In this document: positions 46,813 through 56,991 of the stretch, one piece after another
Layout of the letters: each line of letters starts with the position of its first letter
Numbering within the stretch: position 1 is the first letter of the stretch
From: Clostridiales bacterium
Lineage (GTDB): Bacteria; Bacillota; Peptococcia; DRI-13; UBA5745
DNA: 64,000 bases
Direction: 5' to 3'
NCBI GenBank assembly: GCA_009782505.1
Contig: WRIW01000001.1
Span: forward strand, 59,773-123,772
Translations under genes and position numbers: made by a program
Notes under the pieces: model-generated
The model's input: the letters and a program-made list of their open reading frames with translations, nothing else
Told to the model about the DNA's origin: nothing
The model's database searches: none

Positions 46813-49800
46813 CTACGCCAGCTCCCTCTTGATTTCTTCCATGATGAAGCCTTCGACAACGTCGTTCTCCTGGAAGTCGTTGAAGCGGTCGATGCCCAGA
46901 CCGCACTCGAAGCCGGTGGCGACCTCCCTTACGTCGTCCTTGAAGCGCCTCAGGGAATCCACGGTGCTTTCGTGTATTACGATGTTGTCGCGGATCACCC
47001 GGGCCTGGCAGCCCCTGGTGATTTTCCCTTCCAGTATGTAGCATCCCGCTATGGCGCCCATCCGCGGCACCCGTATCACCTGGCGGACCTCCGCCTTGCC
47101 GATCACGTTTTCACGGATCTCAGGCTTCAGTAAGCCGGACAAGGCGGACTTCACATCCTCGATGGCGTTGTAGATGACCCGGTACAAGCGTATGTCTACC
47201 TGATTGGTTTCGGCGGATTTCTTCGCGTTTACGTCGGGCCGGACGTTGAAGCCCAGGATGATGGCGTTGGACGCCGAGGCAAAATCTACGTCCGCTTCAG
47301 TGATGCCTCCCACGCCTTGATGGATGGTCTGCACCCGTACTTCGTCATTGGATAGTTTTTCCAATGACGTCTTTAGGGCTTCGATGGAGCCTTGGACGTC
47401 GGCTTTGATGATGATATTGAGATCCTGTACCTCGCCGGTCTGTATCTGGGCGAAGAGGTCGTCCAAGGATATGCGGCTGCGTGAGTGTATCACTTCCTCC
47501 CGTTTGACCGCCGTCCTCTCGCTGGCGATTTGCTTAGCCAGCTTCTCGTCCTCCACTACCTGGAAGCCGTCCCCCGCCTGGGGCACTTCGGACAAGCCGA
47601 CGACTTCCACCGGTGTGGAAGGCCCCGCCACTTTCAGCAGCCGGCCCCTTTCGTCGTTCATGGCCCGGATACGGCCCTGGGCTGTGCCCGCGATAAGGAA
47701 ATCGCCGCTTTCCAGGGTACCGTTTTGCACCAGTACGGTGGCTACCGGGCCCCTGCCTTTGTCCAGCTTGGCTTCGATGACTACGCCTTTCGCCTTCCGG
47801 GCGGGGTTTGCCTTCAGGTCGCCCATATCCGCTACCAGCAGTATCATCTCCAGGAGCTGATCCAGCCCCTGCCTCGTCTTCGCGGAGACTTCGGCGAAGA
47901 TGGTATCGCCCCCCCAATCCTCCGTGACCAGGCCGTGCTCCGTAAGCTCTTGTTTGATCCTTTCCGGGTTTGCCCCTTCTAAGTCTACTTTGTTGACCGC
48001 TACGATGATGGGCACTTTAGCGGCTTTGGCGTGGTTGATGGCCTCCACGGTCTGGGGCATGACGCCGTCGTCGGCGGCCACGACCAGGATGGCGATGTCG
48101 GTGCATTGGGCGCCCCTTGCCCGCATGGCGGTGAAAGCCTCATGCCCCGGCGTATCCAGAAATGTGATCCTGCGGTTATTGACCTCCACTTGGTAGGCGC
48201 CGATGTGCTGGGTGATGCCGCCTGCTTCGGAAGCCTGTACGTTGGCTTCCCGGATGGCGTCCAGCAGCGAGGTTTTGCCGTGATCCACATGCCCCATGAT
48301 GGTCACTACCGGCGGCCTCTCATGGAGGTTCTCCGGCATATCCGGCTCGTCCGCGGCGATGAGTATTTCTTCCTTCGTGATCCGGGCTTCCACTTGTGTA
48401 CCGAAATCCTGCCCGAGGAGGATAAGGGTATCTAAATCCAATTCCTGGTTGATATTTGCCATTATCCCGTAGGAAATCAATTTTTTAATGACGTCCCCGG
48501 TCTTTTTGCCCAGCAGGCGGGCGAAATCCGTCACGGTAGTGGGGCCGTCAAGGGTGATGTTCTTGATCACGACGGGTATGGGTTCCTGCCTGATTTGCCT
48601 GCCCCTGTCCCTGCCGCCCCTACCCCTGCCCCGCCCGCCGGCGCCCCGGGAGTCGTCGTAGCGGTTTTGCTTGCGGGTAGGCGTCCTGGCTATGCCGCCC
48701 CGGTCGTATGCCCTTTCGCCCACGGCGTTTTCGACCTTATTGAGGAAACGGCTGTCTTCTTCCGTAGCCGAGCCCAAATGGGTGAGCTGATCGGCGGTAT
48801 CTCTGCTGATCGTGGGCGCCTTCGGCCCTTTGGTAAAGCCTTTTTGCCGGTTGTCTGCCGGCGCCTGGGGCCGCCTGGGCTTCTGTGGCTTCGCCTGCCC
48901 GGGCGTCCGGGCGAACTTGTCCGCCACGCTTTGCCCCCGGTTCTGCCCGAAAGCCTGCCCCTGCCCCGCGCCTGCCTGCCCCTGGGCGGGACGCGGCTGG
49001 CCGCTGTAAGGGGCCTGGCTTTGCCCCGGGCGCGCCTGGCCTTGCCGTGGCGGAGACGTCCTTACCGGCGCCCCCGGGCTCCTGTCGCCCGCCGGCTTCT
49101 CCCTATCGGCCCTGCCCATCGCCGCCGCGGTATCCTTCGCGGCTGCGCCTTCTATGGCAGCGGCGGGTTTATCGCCCTCGCCGCCTATGCCCTTCGACGG
49201 CTCTCCGCCTTCCGCCTGGGCGGCGGCAGGGGGGGCCTGCTCCGGCCTCAGGCTCCTGGCCTGGGCCCTGGCTTCCTCCGGGCTTATGCTGTCTCCGGGG
49301 CGGCGCCTCGCCCTGGCTTGAGCCTGGGCTTCTTCCGGGCTTATGCTTTCCCCAGGCTGGCGCCTCGCCCTGGCCTGGGCCTGGGCCTCATCCGGGCTTA
49401 TGCTTTCCCCAGGCTGGCGCCTTGCCCTGGCTTGGGCCTGAGCCTCCTGGGGGCTGATGCTCTCTCCCGGCTGGCGCCTCGGCGCGGCGGCGGCTCCCGG
49501 GGCGCCGGGTTGGCCCCCCCTTGCCTCCTCCGCCTGCCCGACCGGCCTGCCTTGGCCGTAGCCCTCTGCCCTCTGCCCTTGGGCGGGGCGCGGCTGGCCC
49601 TGCTGCCCCCTGCCGGGCTGGCCCTGGCCGGGGCGGTTCTGCCCCTGGGCTGTACGGGGCTGCCCGGTCACGCTCATCCCGGGGCGGCTCTGCCCCTGGG
49701 CGGGGCGCGGTTGGCCCTGTTGCCCCCGGCTTAGCTGGCCGCGTTCGTCCTCCTGCCCCCTTGAGCCGGGTCGGCTCTTCAGTCCACTAAGCGGAGGTTT

Positions 49801-50010
49801 CTCCTTCTTTTCCGCCGGGCGGGGTATAGGCTCGGCGTTTGGGTCTCCCAGATGCTTCAACACCATAGCCCTGATCCGGCTCACTTCGTTGCCGGGTATG
49901 GTGCTCATATGATTCTTCATGGGTAAACCCAATTCGATCATCGTATCCAGAAGCACCTTACTATTCATATCCATTTCTTTCGCCAGCTCATAAACCCGAA
50001 TAGTCGGCAT
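46813..50010 (-). CDS. infB: Translation initiation factor IF-2 with expanded repeat-rich N-terminal linker
   Basis: A 1065-residue IF-2, longer than most Bacillota homologues. It has an N-terminal IF2_N domain (1-55, [17 protein letters not shown]), then a disordered Gly/Gln/Pro/Arg/Ala-rich linker (about 60-475), a second IF2_N module (about 480-540), the GTPase with G1 GHVDHGKT (573-580), NKVD in [10 protein letters not shown], and domains II-IV. The linker includes four 19-residue tandem repeats at 178-253 and several PRPAQGQ units. ATG 50010 directly follows the ylxQ stop after GGAGGTGA. Confidence 0.97.
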   Translation of the reverse strand: MPTIRVYELAKEMDMNSKVLLDTMIELGLPMKNHMSTIPGNEVSRIRAMVLKHLGDPNAEPIPRPAEKKEKPPLSGLKSRPGSRGQEDERGQLSRGQQGQPRPAQGQSRPGMSVTGQPRTAQGQNRPGQGQPGRGQQGQPRPAQGQRAEGYGQGRPVGQAEEARGGQPGAPGAAAAPRRQPGESISPQEAQAQARARRQPGESISPDEAQAQARARRQPGESISPEEAQAQARARRRPGDSISPEEARAQARSLRPEQAPPAAAQAEGGEPSKGIGGEGDKPAAAIEGAAAKDTAAAMGRADREKPAGDRSPGAPVRTSPPRQGQARPGQSQAPYSGQPRPAQGQAGAGQGQAFGQNRGQSVADKFARTPGQAKPQKPRRPQAPADNRQKGFTKGPKAPTISRDTADQLTHLGSATEEDSRFLNKVENAVGERAYDRGGIARTPTRKQNRYDDSRGAGGRGRGRGGRDRGRQIRQEPIPVVIKNITLDGPTTVTDFARLLGKKTGDVIKKLISYGIMANINQELDLDTLILLGQDFGTQVEARITKEEILIAADEPDMPENLHERPPVVTIMGHVDHGKTSLLDAIREANVQASEAGGITQHIGAYQVEVNNRRITFLDTPGHEAFTAMRARGAQCTDIAILVVAADDGVMPQTVEAINHAKAAKVPIIVAVNKVDLEGANPERIKQELTEHGLVTEDWGGDTIFAEVSAKTRQGLDQLLEMILLVADMGDLKANPARKAKGVVIEAKLDKGRGPVATVLVQNGTLESGDFLIAGTAQGRIRAMNDERGRLLKVAGPSTPVEVVGLSEVPQAGDGFQVVEDEKLAKQIASERTAVKREEVIHSRSRISLDDLFAQIQTGEVQDLNIIIKADVQGSIEALKTSLEKLSNDEVRVQTIHQGVGGITEADVDFASASNAIILGFNVRPDVNAKKSAETNQVDIRLYRVIYNAIEDVKSALSGLLKPEIRENVIGKAEVRQVIRVPRMGAIAGCYILEGKITRGCQARVIRDNIVIHESTVDSLRRFKDDVREVATGFECGLGIDRFNDFQENDVVEGFIMEEIKRELA
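49252..49479 (-). repeat. Four tandem 57-base repeats inside infB
   Basis: Four head-to-tail units encode [19 protein letters not shown] (residues 178-196, 197-215, 216-234 and 235-253). The first three differ in one residue (Q/D/E), and the last is more divergent ([18 protein letters not shown]). The reading frame is kept, so copy number could change without breaking the gene. Confidence 0.9.
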
Positions 50011-50331
50011 TTAATCACCTCCGTTAGTCTTTCCCTCTTGTATGATCCCCGATACCATATGCTCATCCGTCAGGGCCAGGAGCCCGAAGGGTGATTTTCG
50101 CAATAAAGCGCCATAGTCTTCCTTTCGTCCCGCCACGAGAAAGGGTATCCCCATATCCCCGCACCATAGCCTCAGCTTCTCGATGCGCTTTGGGTTCATA
50201 TCCCCCGCGGCCAGCACGAGCTTAGCCTTGTTCTGCCGTATCCCCTGCTCCACGGAGTAGGAGCCCAGCAGAAGCTTCCTGCTCCTGGCGGCGAATCCGA
50301 TCAGCCCCGCCGTCTTTGGGTCAAGGCTCAT
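50011..50331 (-). CDS. ylxQ: L7Ae-family RNA-binding protein YlxQ
   Basis: A 106-residue L7Ae/L30e-like protein with GLIGFAARSRKLLLGSYSV and AKLVLAAGDMNPKRIEKL. It binds kink-turn RNA in studied homologues; its cellular role is unclear. It overlaps ylxR by 11 bases and abuts infB, the invariant nusA-ylxR-ylxQ-infB order. Confidence 0.92.
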   Translation of the reverse strand: MSLDPKTAGLIGFAARSRKLLLGSYSVEQGIRQNKAKLVLAAGDMNPKRIEKLRLWCGDMGIPFLVAGRKEDYGALLRKSPFGLLALTDEHMVSGIIQEGKTNGGD

Positions 50332-50593
50332 GTTTTGCCCTTTCGCTCAACTCCGCCAGTACCTCGCTGCCGATAGCGGCCCCCGCCGCTTTCTCCAGGC
50401 GGCGCCCTTTCAACGCAAGGCTGAGGCACTCTTCCGACCGGCATACGTACAGCCCCCGGCCCGGCTTCTTCCCGGTGTCGTCCAGGGATACGAGGCCGTC
50501 CGCCGTCTTCGTCAGCCGTATGAGGCTGCGCTTGGGGTACTGCTGCCTGCAGATGGCGCACATCCGCATGGGAACTCTTTTCACAGCGGGCAT
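50321..50593 (-). CDS. ylxR: YlxR family RNA-binding protein (DUF448)
   Basis: A 90-residue protein with the YlxR signature VPMRMCAICRQQYPKRSLIR and GRGLYVCRSEECL. YlxR has been proposed as a nucleoid-associated or RNase P-binding regulator in different species. The ATG at 50593 is 3 bases after the nusA stop, whose last codons include the GAGGTG ribosome-binding site. Confidence 0.92.
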   Translation of the reverse strand: MPAVKRVPMRMCAICRQQYPKRSLIRLTKTADGLVSLDDTGKKPGRGLYVCRSEECLSLALKGRRLEKAAGAAIGSEVLAELSERAKHEP

Positions 50594-50596
50594 GCT

Positions 50597-51982
50597 TTAC
50601 ACCTCGGCTCCGACGCCGGCTTGCGCGTCAATCTCCGCTCCGTCCGGCTCGAGCCCTGCTGTGTCCATGTCAAGCTCCCCGTCGCTTGAGCCGGCGTCAG
50701 CCGATTCCGCATCAAGCTCCCCGTCGCCCAAGCCTGGTTCTGCCGCCTCTATATCAAGCTCCGCGGCCTCCCCGTCGGGCTCCGCGGCTTCAGAGCCGTA
50801 GTCGGCTTCCAACTGCTCCGCCCACTCTTCCGGCGCGTCGCCATAGTCCTCGTCCGCGTACTCGCCGCTCAAGTCGTAGTCAACAAGCTCCTCGCCCTCC
50901 ATCCAATCGTCCCGCTGCTGGTTCGCTTCGCGCAGGGCGTCAAGCAATTGATTGATCTGCGTCTCGCTCTTGATGTCGATCTTCCATCCCGTCAGCTTAG
51001 CCGCCAGGCGGGCGTTTTGCCCTTCCTTGCCGATGGCCAGCGACAGCTGGTAGTCCGGCACGATGACCTGAGCGCCTTTCTCCCCGTCAAGTATCTCCAC
51101 GGATACGACCTTAGCCGGGCTCAGGGCGCTGGCGATAAACTCGGTGGGCTCTTCATTCCACTTGATGATATCTATCTTTTCTCCCCGCAGCTCGCCGACC
51201 ACGGACTGTACCCTCATCCCCTTCGGCCCCACACAGGCGCCCAGGGCGTCTACGTTGTCGTTGTCCGACCATACGGCTATCTTCGAGCGGTAGCCGGCTT
51301 CCCGGGCTACGGATTTCACTTCGATGGTGCCGTCCTGTATCTCGGGCACTTCCAGCTCGAACAAACGTTCGAGGAAACCGGGATGGGTGCGGGAGACTTG
51401 TATCTGCGGCCCTTTCGTCGTCTTCTTGACGTCGATGATGTAGGCCTTCACCCGCATCCCCGGGCTATAGTTCTCCCCGGGCATCTGCTCTCCCGGGCCC
51501 AGGCACACCTCTGTGTTGCCCATGTCGATATAGACCGAGCGGTTTTCGCAGCGATGGATGATCCCCGTGATGATATCGCCCTTCTGGTTGTAGTACTTAT
51601 CAAAAATCATGTCCCGCTCCGCTTCGCGGATGCGCTGCACCACGACCTGCTTCGCCGTCTGGGCGGCTATGCGCCCAAAGTTTTTCGGCGTGACCTCGTC
51701 TTCGATCACGTCCTCCGGCTCGTAGTCCGGGTGTATCTCCCTCGCTTCTTCCAGGCTGATTTCCACCTTTGGGTCGGCTACTTCTTCCACCACGGTCCTT
51801 CTGGTAAATACTTTAAACTCTCCCGTGTCCGGGTCGATAAATACCCTGACGTTCTGGGACGCCCCAAAGTTCTTCTTGTATGCTGAAATCAAGGCCGCCT
51901 CGATGGCGTCCACCAAAACCTCAAATTCTATGCCTCTTTCCTTCTCGAGGTCTTTCAGCGCTTCCAGCAACTCAGTATTCAT
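50597..51982 (-). CDS. nusA: Transcription termination/antitermination factor NusA
   Basis: A 461-residue NusA: N-terminal RNA polymerase-binding domain ([19 protein letters not shown]), S1 domain ([16 protein letters not shown]) and two KH domains ([20 protein letters not shown] and [20 protein letters not shown]). The last 90-100 residues form an acidic, alanine/glycine-rich tail with repeats such as GDGELDAES and SDGELDMDT; most Bacillota NusA end soon after KH2. An AAGGAG site lies 13 bases before ATG 51982. Confidence 0.96.
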   Translation of the reverse strand: MNTELLEALKDLEKERGIEFEVLVDAIEAALISAYKKNFGASQNVRVFIDPDTGEFKVFTRRTVVEEVADPKVEISLEEAREIHPDYEPEDVIEDEVTPKNFGRIAAQTAKQVVVQRIREAERDMIFDKYYNQKGDIITGIIHRCENRSVYIDMGNTEVCLGPGEQMPGENYSPGMRVKAYIIDVKKTTKGPQIQVSRTHPGFLERLFELEVPEIQDGTIEVKSVAREAGYRSKIAVWSDNDNVDALGACVGPKGMRVQSVVGELRGEKIDIIKWNEEPTEFIASALSPAKVVSVEILDGEKGAQVIVPDYQLSLAIGKEGQNARLAAKLTGWKIDIKSETQINQLLDALREANQQRDDWMEGEELVDYDLSGEYADEDYGDAPEEWAEQLEADYGSEAAEPDGEAAELDIEAAEPGLGDGELDAESADAGSSDGELDMDTAGLEPDGAEIDAQAGVGAEV

Positions 51983-52010
51983 TGCCGCTAATCATCTCCT
52001 TCTGACTTGT

Positions 52011-52091
52011 CTTCTTCGTTTCTGGCTTCGTCCGCTTCCTCCGTATAGTCGGTCACATGCTACTCTTCTTCGTCTCTGGCTTCGTCCGCTT
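52011..52091 (-). repeat. 27-base direct repeat between rimP and nusA
   Basis: Two 27-base copies (52011-52037 and 52065-52091), one mismatch apart and 54 bases from start to start. On the minus strand both can encode ADEARDEE or ADEARNEE, the second copy reading on to KSEGDD and a stop. They look like duplicated, frame-shifted remnants of an acidic RimP tail. Confidence 0.65.
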
Positions 52092-52579
52092 TATTCGTCT
52101 GATTCGTCGCCGGCGCCCGGCCAGTACAGATGTACGCCGGATACCATTTCTCTGGGAATCCTTAGTTCCCTGTGGTTCTGCTTAAGGATTATCTCCTGCC
52201 CGGATACGGGCCCCAGCAGGCCAAGGTGGCTTTTCCCCCCGTCTACCGGGGCAAAGAGGTTGACCCTTACCATCTGCTCCTGAAACCTTTCAAAGTCCTT
52301 TGAAGTCTTCAGCGGTCTCTCCACGCCTGGGGAGGAGACCTCCAGGAAGTAAGCCTGGGGTATGGGATCCTCTTCATCCAGCCATAGGGAAAGCCTCTCG
52401 CTCACCAGTTGGCAGTCGTCCGTGGTCACCGCGGCGTCCGCCTCCTTATGCTCGATAAAGAAACGCAGGTACCAATTCGCGCCTTCCTTGACGAACTCCA
52501 TATCCGTCAGCTCATAACCCAGCTCCAGGATGAGGGGCGCCGCTTTCCCGGCTATCCTGCCGGCTAATGTGTCTGTCAA
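52091..52579 (-). CDS. rimP: Ribosome maturation factor RimP
   Basis: A 162-residue RimP that helps 30S assembly. It shows LILELGYELTDMEFVKEG, then VSSPGVERPLKTSKDFERF in the conserved centre, and a C-terminal SH3-like domain. The frame opens with GTG at 52588, but GAGGTG lies six bases before TTG 52579, so I chose TTG. First gene of the rimP-nusA-infB-truB operon. Confidence 0.94.
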   Translation of the reverse strand: MTDTLAGRIAGKAAPLILELGYELTDMEFVKEGANWYLRFFIEHKEADAAVTTDDCQLVSERLSLWLDEEDPIPQAYFLEVSSPGVERPLKTSKDFERFQEQMVRVNLFAPVDGGKSHLGLLGPVSGQEIILKQNHRELRIPREMVSGVHLYWPGAGDESDE

Positions 52580-52600
52580 CCCATTCACCTCTTCACAAAC

Positions 52601-52626
52601 GAAAGAGTGGGCGCTCCCACTCTTTC
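52601..52626 (-). promoter_or_regulatory. Perfect hairpin in the rimP 5' leader
   Basis: GAAAGAGTGGG and CCCACTCTTTC pair over 11 bases with a four-base loop. It lies between the rimP promoter and ribosome-binding site. The T tract after it is broken (CTTTCGTTTG), so it is either a weak terminator or a stability/regulatory element. Confidence 0.6.
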
Positions 52627-52659
52627 CACAATCACAACACGATTCCGTCTAACTACTGA

Positions 52660-52688
52660 AGTATACCACGGCTTGCGCGGCCATGCAA
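52660..52688 (-). promoter_or_regulatory. Sigma-A type promoter for the rimP-nusA-infB operon
   Basis: Minus-strand TTGCAT (52683-52688), a 17-base spacer and TATACT (52660-52665), about 80 bases before rimP. Confidence 0.78.
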
Positions 52689-52752
52689 TACATTTTTTCA
52701 AATAATTGGCACAAAATATTGATATGGTTTCCTGATTGGCGCCCGGATAAAC

Positions 52753-52781
52753 TTGACTTACGATAGCGCAAAGCTTATGAT
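52753..52781 (+). promoter_or_regulatory. Sigma-A type promoter for the opp operon
   Basis: TTGACT (52753-52758), a 17-base spacer and TATGAT (52776-52781), 46 bases before the oppB start. It diverges from the rimP promoter, with their -35 boxes 64 bases apart. Confidence 0.8.
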
Positions 52782-52827
52782 AAAAACCAGACGGCATGTC
52801 TTATCCCCGTCGCGAAAGGATCCCCCC

Positions 52828-53754
52828 ATGAGCGCAAAGATGGCTAAATATATAGGGAAGCGGTTGCTGCTGGCGGTCGTCACCGTTCTGCTCACCATAT
52901 GCATCACCTTCACGGTCATGCACGCGGTGCCCAGCAGCCCGTTCAACAAAGCGAAGGCTCTGCCCCCGGCGGTGATCATCGCCCTGGAAGCGAAATTCGG
53001 GCTGGATAAACCTCTTACGGAGCAATTCTTCATTTATCTGAAAAATGTCCTTCGCCTGGATTTCGGCGACTCCATCTACTTCCGCGGCGTACAGGTATTG
53101 GATATACTCAAGGGTGGGTTTAAGACGTCGGCTACCCTGGGCCTCAGCGCCGCGGCCCTCGCTCTGGCCGTAGGCGTATTTCTCGGCTCCCTGGCCGCCC
53201 TGGGCAGGGAAGGCATAGGGGACAAGCTCATCCAGGTGGTCACTACGGCTATGGTCTCCCTCCCCTCCTTCGTCCTGGCGCTCCTGCTCCTTTGGACTTT
53301 CGGCGTATGGTGGCCGATACTGCCCACCCGGGGCGACATGCCCCTGGGCTCGCTCATGCCCATCATATCCCTATCCCTGTACCCCATGGCTTACGTCACC
53401 CGGCTGACCCGCTCGTCCATGCTGGACGTATTGGGGCAGGACTATATCCGCACCGCTTACGCCAAAGGCCTGGTCAAATATAAGATCATTTTCAAACACG
53501 CCCTGCGCAACGCCCTCACCCCCATCATCACCTATGCCGGCCCGATGATCGCGTACATCGTATGCGGCAGCTTCGTGGTGGAGCAGATATTCTCCATGGC
53601 GGGCCTGGGCAAGCACTTCATTAATAGTATACAAAACAGCGACTATACCATGATCATGGGGACCACCATCCTGCTCTCCGTAGTCATGGTCACCCTTAAC
53701 TTTATCTGCGATATACTTTATACGGTGGTGGACAAACGCGTGGATTTTTCCTGA
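52828..53754 (+). CDS. oppB: Oligopeptide ABC transporter permease OppB
   Basis: A 308-residue inner permease of a peptide importer. The N-terminal segment MAKYIGKRLLLAVVTVLLTI is a typical OppB/DppB first helix. Six transmembrane helices and the EAA-loop region (ARLTRSSMLDVLGQDYIRTAYA, here VTRLTRSSMLDVLGQDYI and AKGL) are clear. AAAGGA seven bases before ATG 52828 excludes the longer frame, which would start at 52753 inside the promoter. Confidence 0.94.
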   Translation: MSAKMAKYIGKRLLLAVVTVLLTICITFTVMHAVPSSPFNKAKALPPAVIIALEAKFGLDKPLTEQFFIYLKNVLRLDFGDSIYFRGVQVLDILKGGFKTSATLGLSAAALALAVGVFLGSLAALGREGIGDKLIQVVTTAMVSLPSFVLALLLLWTFGVWWPILPTRGDMPLGSLMPIISLSLYPMAYVTRLTRSSMLDVLGQDYIRTAYAKGLVKYKIIFKHALRNALTPIITYAGPMIAYIVCGSFVVEQIFSMAGLGKHFINSIQNSDYTMIMGTTILLSVVMVTLNFICDILYTVVDKRVDFS

Positions 53755-53850
53755 GACGCAAGATCTGGGCGGGATAACCGCCGCTTACTTCGTATTGTCG
53801 GGCGCATCATTCGCGAGATAACTACGCATAATACACTGGGAGGCTTTCAA

Positions 53851-54921
53851 TTGGAGCAATTTGACGCGAAACGATTCTTTTCCTTTCATACCGACCTGTC
53901 GGTGTTTGAGCCCGCCACCGACGAGGAGAAGCGCCAGCAGAGCCGCATGCGGGAGTCTACCAGCTTCTTCCGCGACGGTATGCGCAGGCTGCGCAGGGAT
54001 AAAGTATCCATGACCTGCCTGTTTATCCTGCTGATCGTCGCCCTCATCGCTTTCGCCGTGCCGCCTTTCTATCCCTATGATTATTACTCCACCAGCGCCA
54101 GCCGAAGCTCAAATTCCACCAAGTTTCTCAAGCCCTTTGAGTACAGCCCCAAGGAGCAAGCTATCCTGGAAGGCGGCGGGGAAGTATTCCCCCATATACT
54201 GGGCACGGACGACCTGGGCAGGGATTACGCCGCCCGGGTGATTTACGGTACCCGTATATCGCTGACGGTAGGCATCATCGCCGCCCTTATCGTGGTGGCT
54301 ATCGGCGTCACCTACGGGGCGATCTCCGGCTACCTGGGAGGCAGGGTAGACCTGGTCATGATGCGGATCGTAGACCTCATATACTCCCTGCCCGATATGC
54401 TCATCATCATCCTGCTCAGCGTATCGATGAAGGATATTTTTACCAACGGCCCCTTGGCCGGTTCGCCCATCGCGAAGTTCGGGCCGAACCTGGTAAGCAT
54501 TTTTATCGTATTCGGCTTGCTGTACTGGGTGGGCATGGCCCGCCTGGTGAGGGGCCAGGTGCTCTCCCTCAAGCAGCAGGAGTTCGTCCTAGCCGCGGAG
54601 TCCATGGGCGCCAGGACGCCCCACATCATCCGCAAGCATATGATACCGAACTGCATATCCGTCATCTTTATCTCGGCCGCGCTCCAGATACCTTCCGCGA
54701 TTTTTACGGAAAGCTTCCTGAGCTTCATGGGCCTGGGCGTCTCCATCCCCATGCCCAGCCTGGGCTCCCTGGCCTCCGAAGCCAGGGGGCACCTGATATC
54801 CCGGCCATATCTGCTGCTTATCCCCGCCATCGCGATTTTCCTGATCATCCTTTCGTTAAATCTTTTGGGCACCGGTATGCGGGACGCCTTTGACCCGAAG
54901 CTGAAGGAGGCGGACAAATGA
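53851..54921 (+). CDS. oppC: Oligopeptide ABC transporter permease OppC
   Basis: A 356-residue permease pairing with OppB. It has a long cytoplasmic N-terminus, a first helix near residue 60, an insertion with an OppC-type [20 protein letters not shown] block, and the coupling loop ARGQ-like [20 protein letters not shown] followed by [16 protein letters not shown]. The start is TTG 53851 after GGGAGG. Its end overlaps oppD (ATGA). Confidence 0.94.
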   Translation: MEQFDAKRFFSFHTDLSVFEPATDEEKRQQSRMRESTSFFRDGMRRLRRDKVSMTCLFILLIVALIAFAVPPFYPYDYYSTSASRSSNSTKFLKPFEYSPKEQAILEGGGEVFPHILGTDDLGRDYAARVIYGTRISLTVGIIAALIVVAIGVTYGAISGYLGGRVDLVMMRIVDLIYSLPDMLIIILLSVSMKDIFTNGPLAGSPIAKFGPNLVSIFIVFGLLYWVGMARLVRGQVLSLKQQEFVLAAESMGARTPHIIRKHMIPNCISVIFISAALQIPSAIFTESFLSFMGLGVSIPMPSLGSLASEARGHLISRPYLLLIPAIAIFLIILSLNLLGTGMRDAFDPKLKEADK

Positions 54922-55904
54922 GCCTGCTTGAAGTACGCGGCCTATCTACGTCATTTTTCACCCCCGCCGGGGAGATCCGCGCGGTGAGCGGCGTGAGCTT
55001 CTCCCTTGAGGAAGGCGAGACCATAGGCGTCGTGGGAGAATCCGGCTCCGGCAAAAGCGTCACCGCTTACTCCATCATGCAGATACTCACCCACCCCGGC
55101 CGTATCACCGGCGGCAGCGTCAAGTACAGGGGCGAGGAGCTGGTAGGCTGCCCGGAGAAGACCATCGCTTCCATCCGGGGTAATAAAATCAGCATGATCT
55201 TTCAGGATTCCATGACTTCGTTAAATCCTGTCTATACTGTGGGCAACCAGTTGGAAGAAGCCATCCTCCTCCATACCGACCGGGAGAAATCCCAGGCCCG
55301 GGCGAGGGCGGTGGAGATGCTCAGGCTGGTGGGCATCAACGAGCCGGACAAACGGGTGCGCCAGTACCCCCATGAGTTATCCGGCGGGATGCGCCAGCGG
55401 GTGATGATCGCCATGGCCCTGGCCTGCGAGCCGGACATACTCATCGCCGACGAGCCGACTACGGCCCTGGATGTGACCATCCAGGCTCAGATACTGGAAT
55501 TGATGAAAGAGCTCCAGCAGCGTCTGGGGCTGGCTATCATCCTCATCACCCACGACCTGGGCGTAGTGGCCGGCATGTGCGACAAAATCGTGGTCATGTA
55601 CGCCGGGAGGATCATCGAGCGGGGCAGCGCCGAAGATATATTCTACGAGCCCAGGCACGAGTACACCAAAGGCCTCTTGCGCTCCATCCCGAGCATAGAG
55701 AATGAGAAAGAACGCCTCATCCCCATTACCGGCGCACCCGTGGACATGCTCATGCTGCCTTCCGGCTGCGCCTTCTCCCCCCGCTGCGACCAGGCGATGA
55801 AGATTTGCCTGAGCGAGCTTCCTGAGGAGATGTCCATGGGGGATAACCACAATGCCGCTTGCTGGCTCAATGTCAGGGATATGGCCGGAAAGGCGGCGGT
55901 ATAA
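54918..55904 (+). CDS. oppD: Oligopeptide ABC transporter ATPase OppD
   Basis: A 328-residue ATPase with Walker A GESGSGKS, the signature [15 protein letters not shown], Walker [15 protein letters not shown] and the H-loop ITHDLG. The C-terminal oligopeptide-transporter extension has [16 protein letters not shown], a region that can hold an Fe-S cluster in related proteins. Its stop overlaps the oppF start (TAATG). Confidence 0.95.
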   Translation: MSLLEVRGLSTSFFTPAGEIRAVSGVSFSLEEGETIGVVGESGSGKSVTAYSIMQILTHPGRITGGSVKYRGEELVGCPEKTIASIRGNKISMIFQDSMTSLNPVYTVGNQLEEAILLHTDREKSQARARAVEMLRLVGINEPDKRVRQYPHELSGGMRQRVMIAMALACEPDILIADEPTTALDVTIQAQILELMKELQQRLGLAIILITHDLGVVAGMCDKIVVMYAGRIIERGSAEDIFYEPRHEYTKGLLRSIPSIENEKERLIPITGAPVDMLMLPSGCAFSPRCDQAMKICLSELPEEMSMGDNHNAACWLNVRDMAGKAAV

Positions 55905-56905
55905 TGGCAGAGCGTAGTATAGAAAGCATGGCGGAAGGCGCGGGCGGGGGCTTGCTCCGGGTCGAGGAGTTGAAAAAAGAATTTCACATCTCCGCCGGGT
56001 TCCTGAAGAGCAGGGTACTCCGCGCCGTAGACGGCGTCTCCTTCCGCATAGACGCCGGGGAGACCGTGGGGCTGGTGGGCGAGTCCGGCTGCGGTAAGAC
56101 TACCGTAGGCAGGGTGCTGCTCCATCTGTATCCGCCCACCGGCGGACGTATCGTCTTCGACGGGAAGGAGATCGGCACGAAGGACTCCATCCGGGATATG
56201 CGCCGCAAGGCCTCCATCGTGTTTCAAGATCCCTACTCATCCCTCAACCCCAGGATGACGGTGGAAGATATCATCGCCGAACCTCTGGACGTGTTTGGCC
56301 TTGCCGGGACGAAACAGGGGCGCGCGGCCAGGGTCCGGGAGCTTCTCGACGCGGTGGAGCTCCCCCACGAGCACGCCGGCCGCTACATCCATGAGTTCTC
56401 CGGCGGGCAGCGGCAGCGCATCGGCATAGCCCGCGCCCTAGCGGTCAATCCCAGGTTCATCGTATGCGACGAACCCGTCTCCGCCCTGGACGTCTCTATC
56501 CAGGCCCAGATCATCAATATGTTTGAGGATCTCCAGGCTGAGTTTGGGCTGACTTATCTCTTCATCGCCCACGACCTGAGCGTGGTGAAGCACATCTCCA
56601 ACCGTATCATGGTCATGTATCTGGGTAAGGTCGTGGAGACGGCTTCCGCCGGCGAGCTCTACTCGTCGCCCGCGCACCCCTATACTAAGTCCCTGCTCTC
56701 CGCCGTGCCCATCGTTGACCCCCGCCTGGAGAGGGCCCGCACCCGCATTGTGCTGGAAGGCGACGTACCCAGCCCCATCGACCTGCCCGGCGGATGCAAC
56801 TTCCGCACCCGCTGCAGGTACGCCACGCAGCGCTGCGGGGAGGAGTCCCCCGCCTTGGTTCCTGTAGGCGAAGGGCATGAGGCCGCCTGCTGGAATATTT
56901 CTTGA
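55904..56905 (+). CDS. oppF: Oligopeptide ABC transporter ATPase OppF
   Basis: A 333-residue ATPase with Walker [13 protein letters not shown], the signature [15 protein letters not shown], Walker [14 protein letters not shown] and H-loop IAHDLSV. The C-terminus has [15 protein letters not shown]. The ATG at 55904 shares a base with the oppD stop; the frame from 55859 is a shadow of oppD. Confidence 0.95.
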   Translation: MAERSIESMAEGAGGGLLRVEELKKEFHISAGFLKSRVLRAVDGVSFRIDAGETVGLVGESGCGKTTVGRVLLHLYPPTGGRIVFDGKEIGTKDSIRDMRRKASIVFQDPYSSLNPRMTVEDIIAEPLDVFGLAGTKQGRAARVRELLDAVELPHEHAGRYIHEFSGGQRQRIGIARALAVNPRFIVCDEPVSALDVSIQAQIINMFEDLQAEFGLTYLFIAHDLSVVKHISNRIMVMYLGKVVETASAGELYSSPAHPYTKSLLSAVPIVDPRLERARTRIVLEGDVPSPIDLPGGCNFRTRCRYATQRCGEESPALVPVGEGHEAACWNIS

Positions 56906-56930
56906 ATTGTTTTGCCATTTATGTTATCCT
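56902..56930 (+). promoter_or_regulatory. Possible internal promoter for oppA
   Basis: TTGAAT (56902-56907) overlapping the oppF stop, a 17-base spacer and TATCCT (56925-56930) with an extended TG. It would allow higher expression of the binding protein than of the permease genes. Confidence 0.55.
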
Positions 56931-56991
56931 TTGTACGTTTGATTTATGCCGTACACATTATTATCACCTATCTAAAGGAGGAATCCACTGC

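Noticed and set aside
49252..49479. Possible CRISPR array from evenly spaced repeats
   Set aside because: The units are contiguous with no unique spacers, and are in frame in IF-2.
48595..49734. Plus-strand frame rich in Pro/Ala/Arg/Leu opposite the infB linker
   Set aside because: Low-complexity mirror of the IF-2 linker; no coding evidence.
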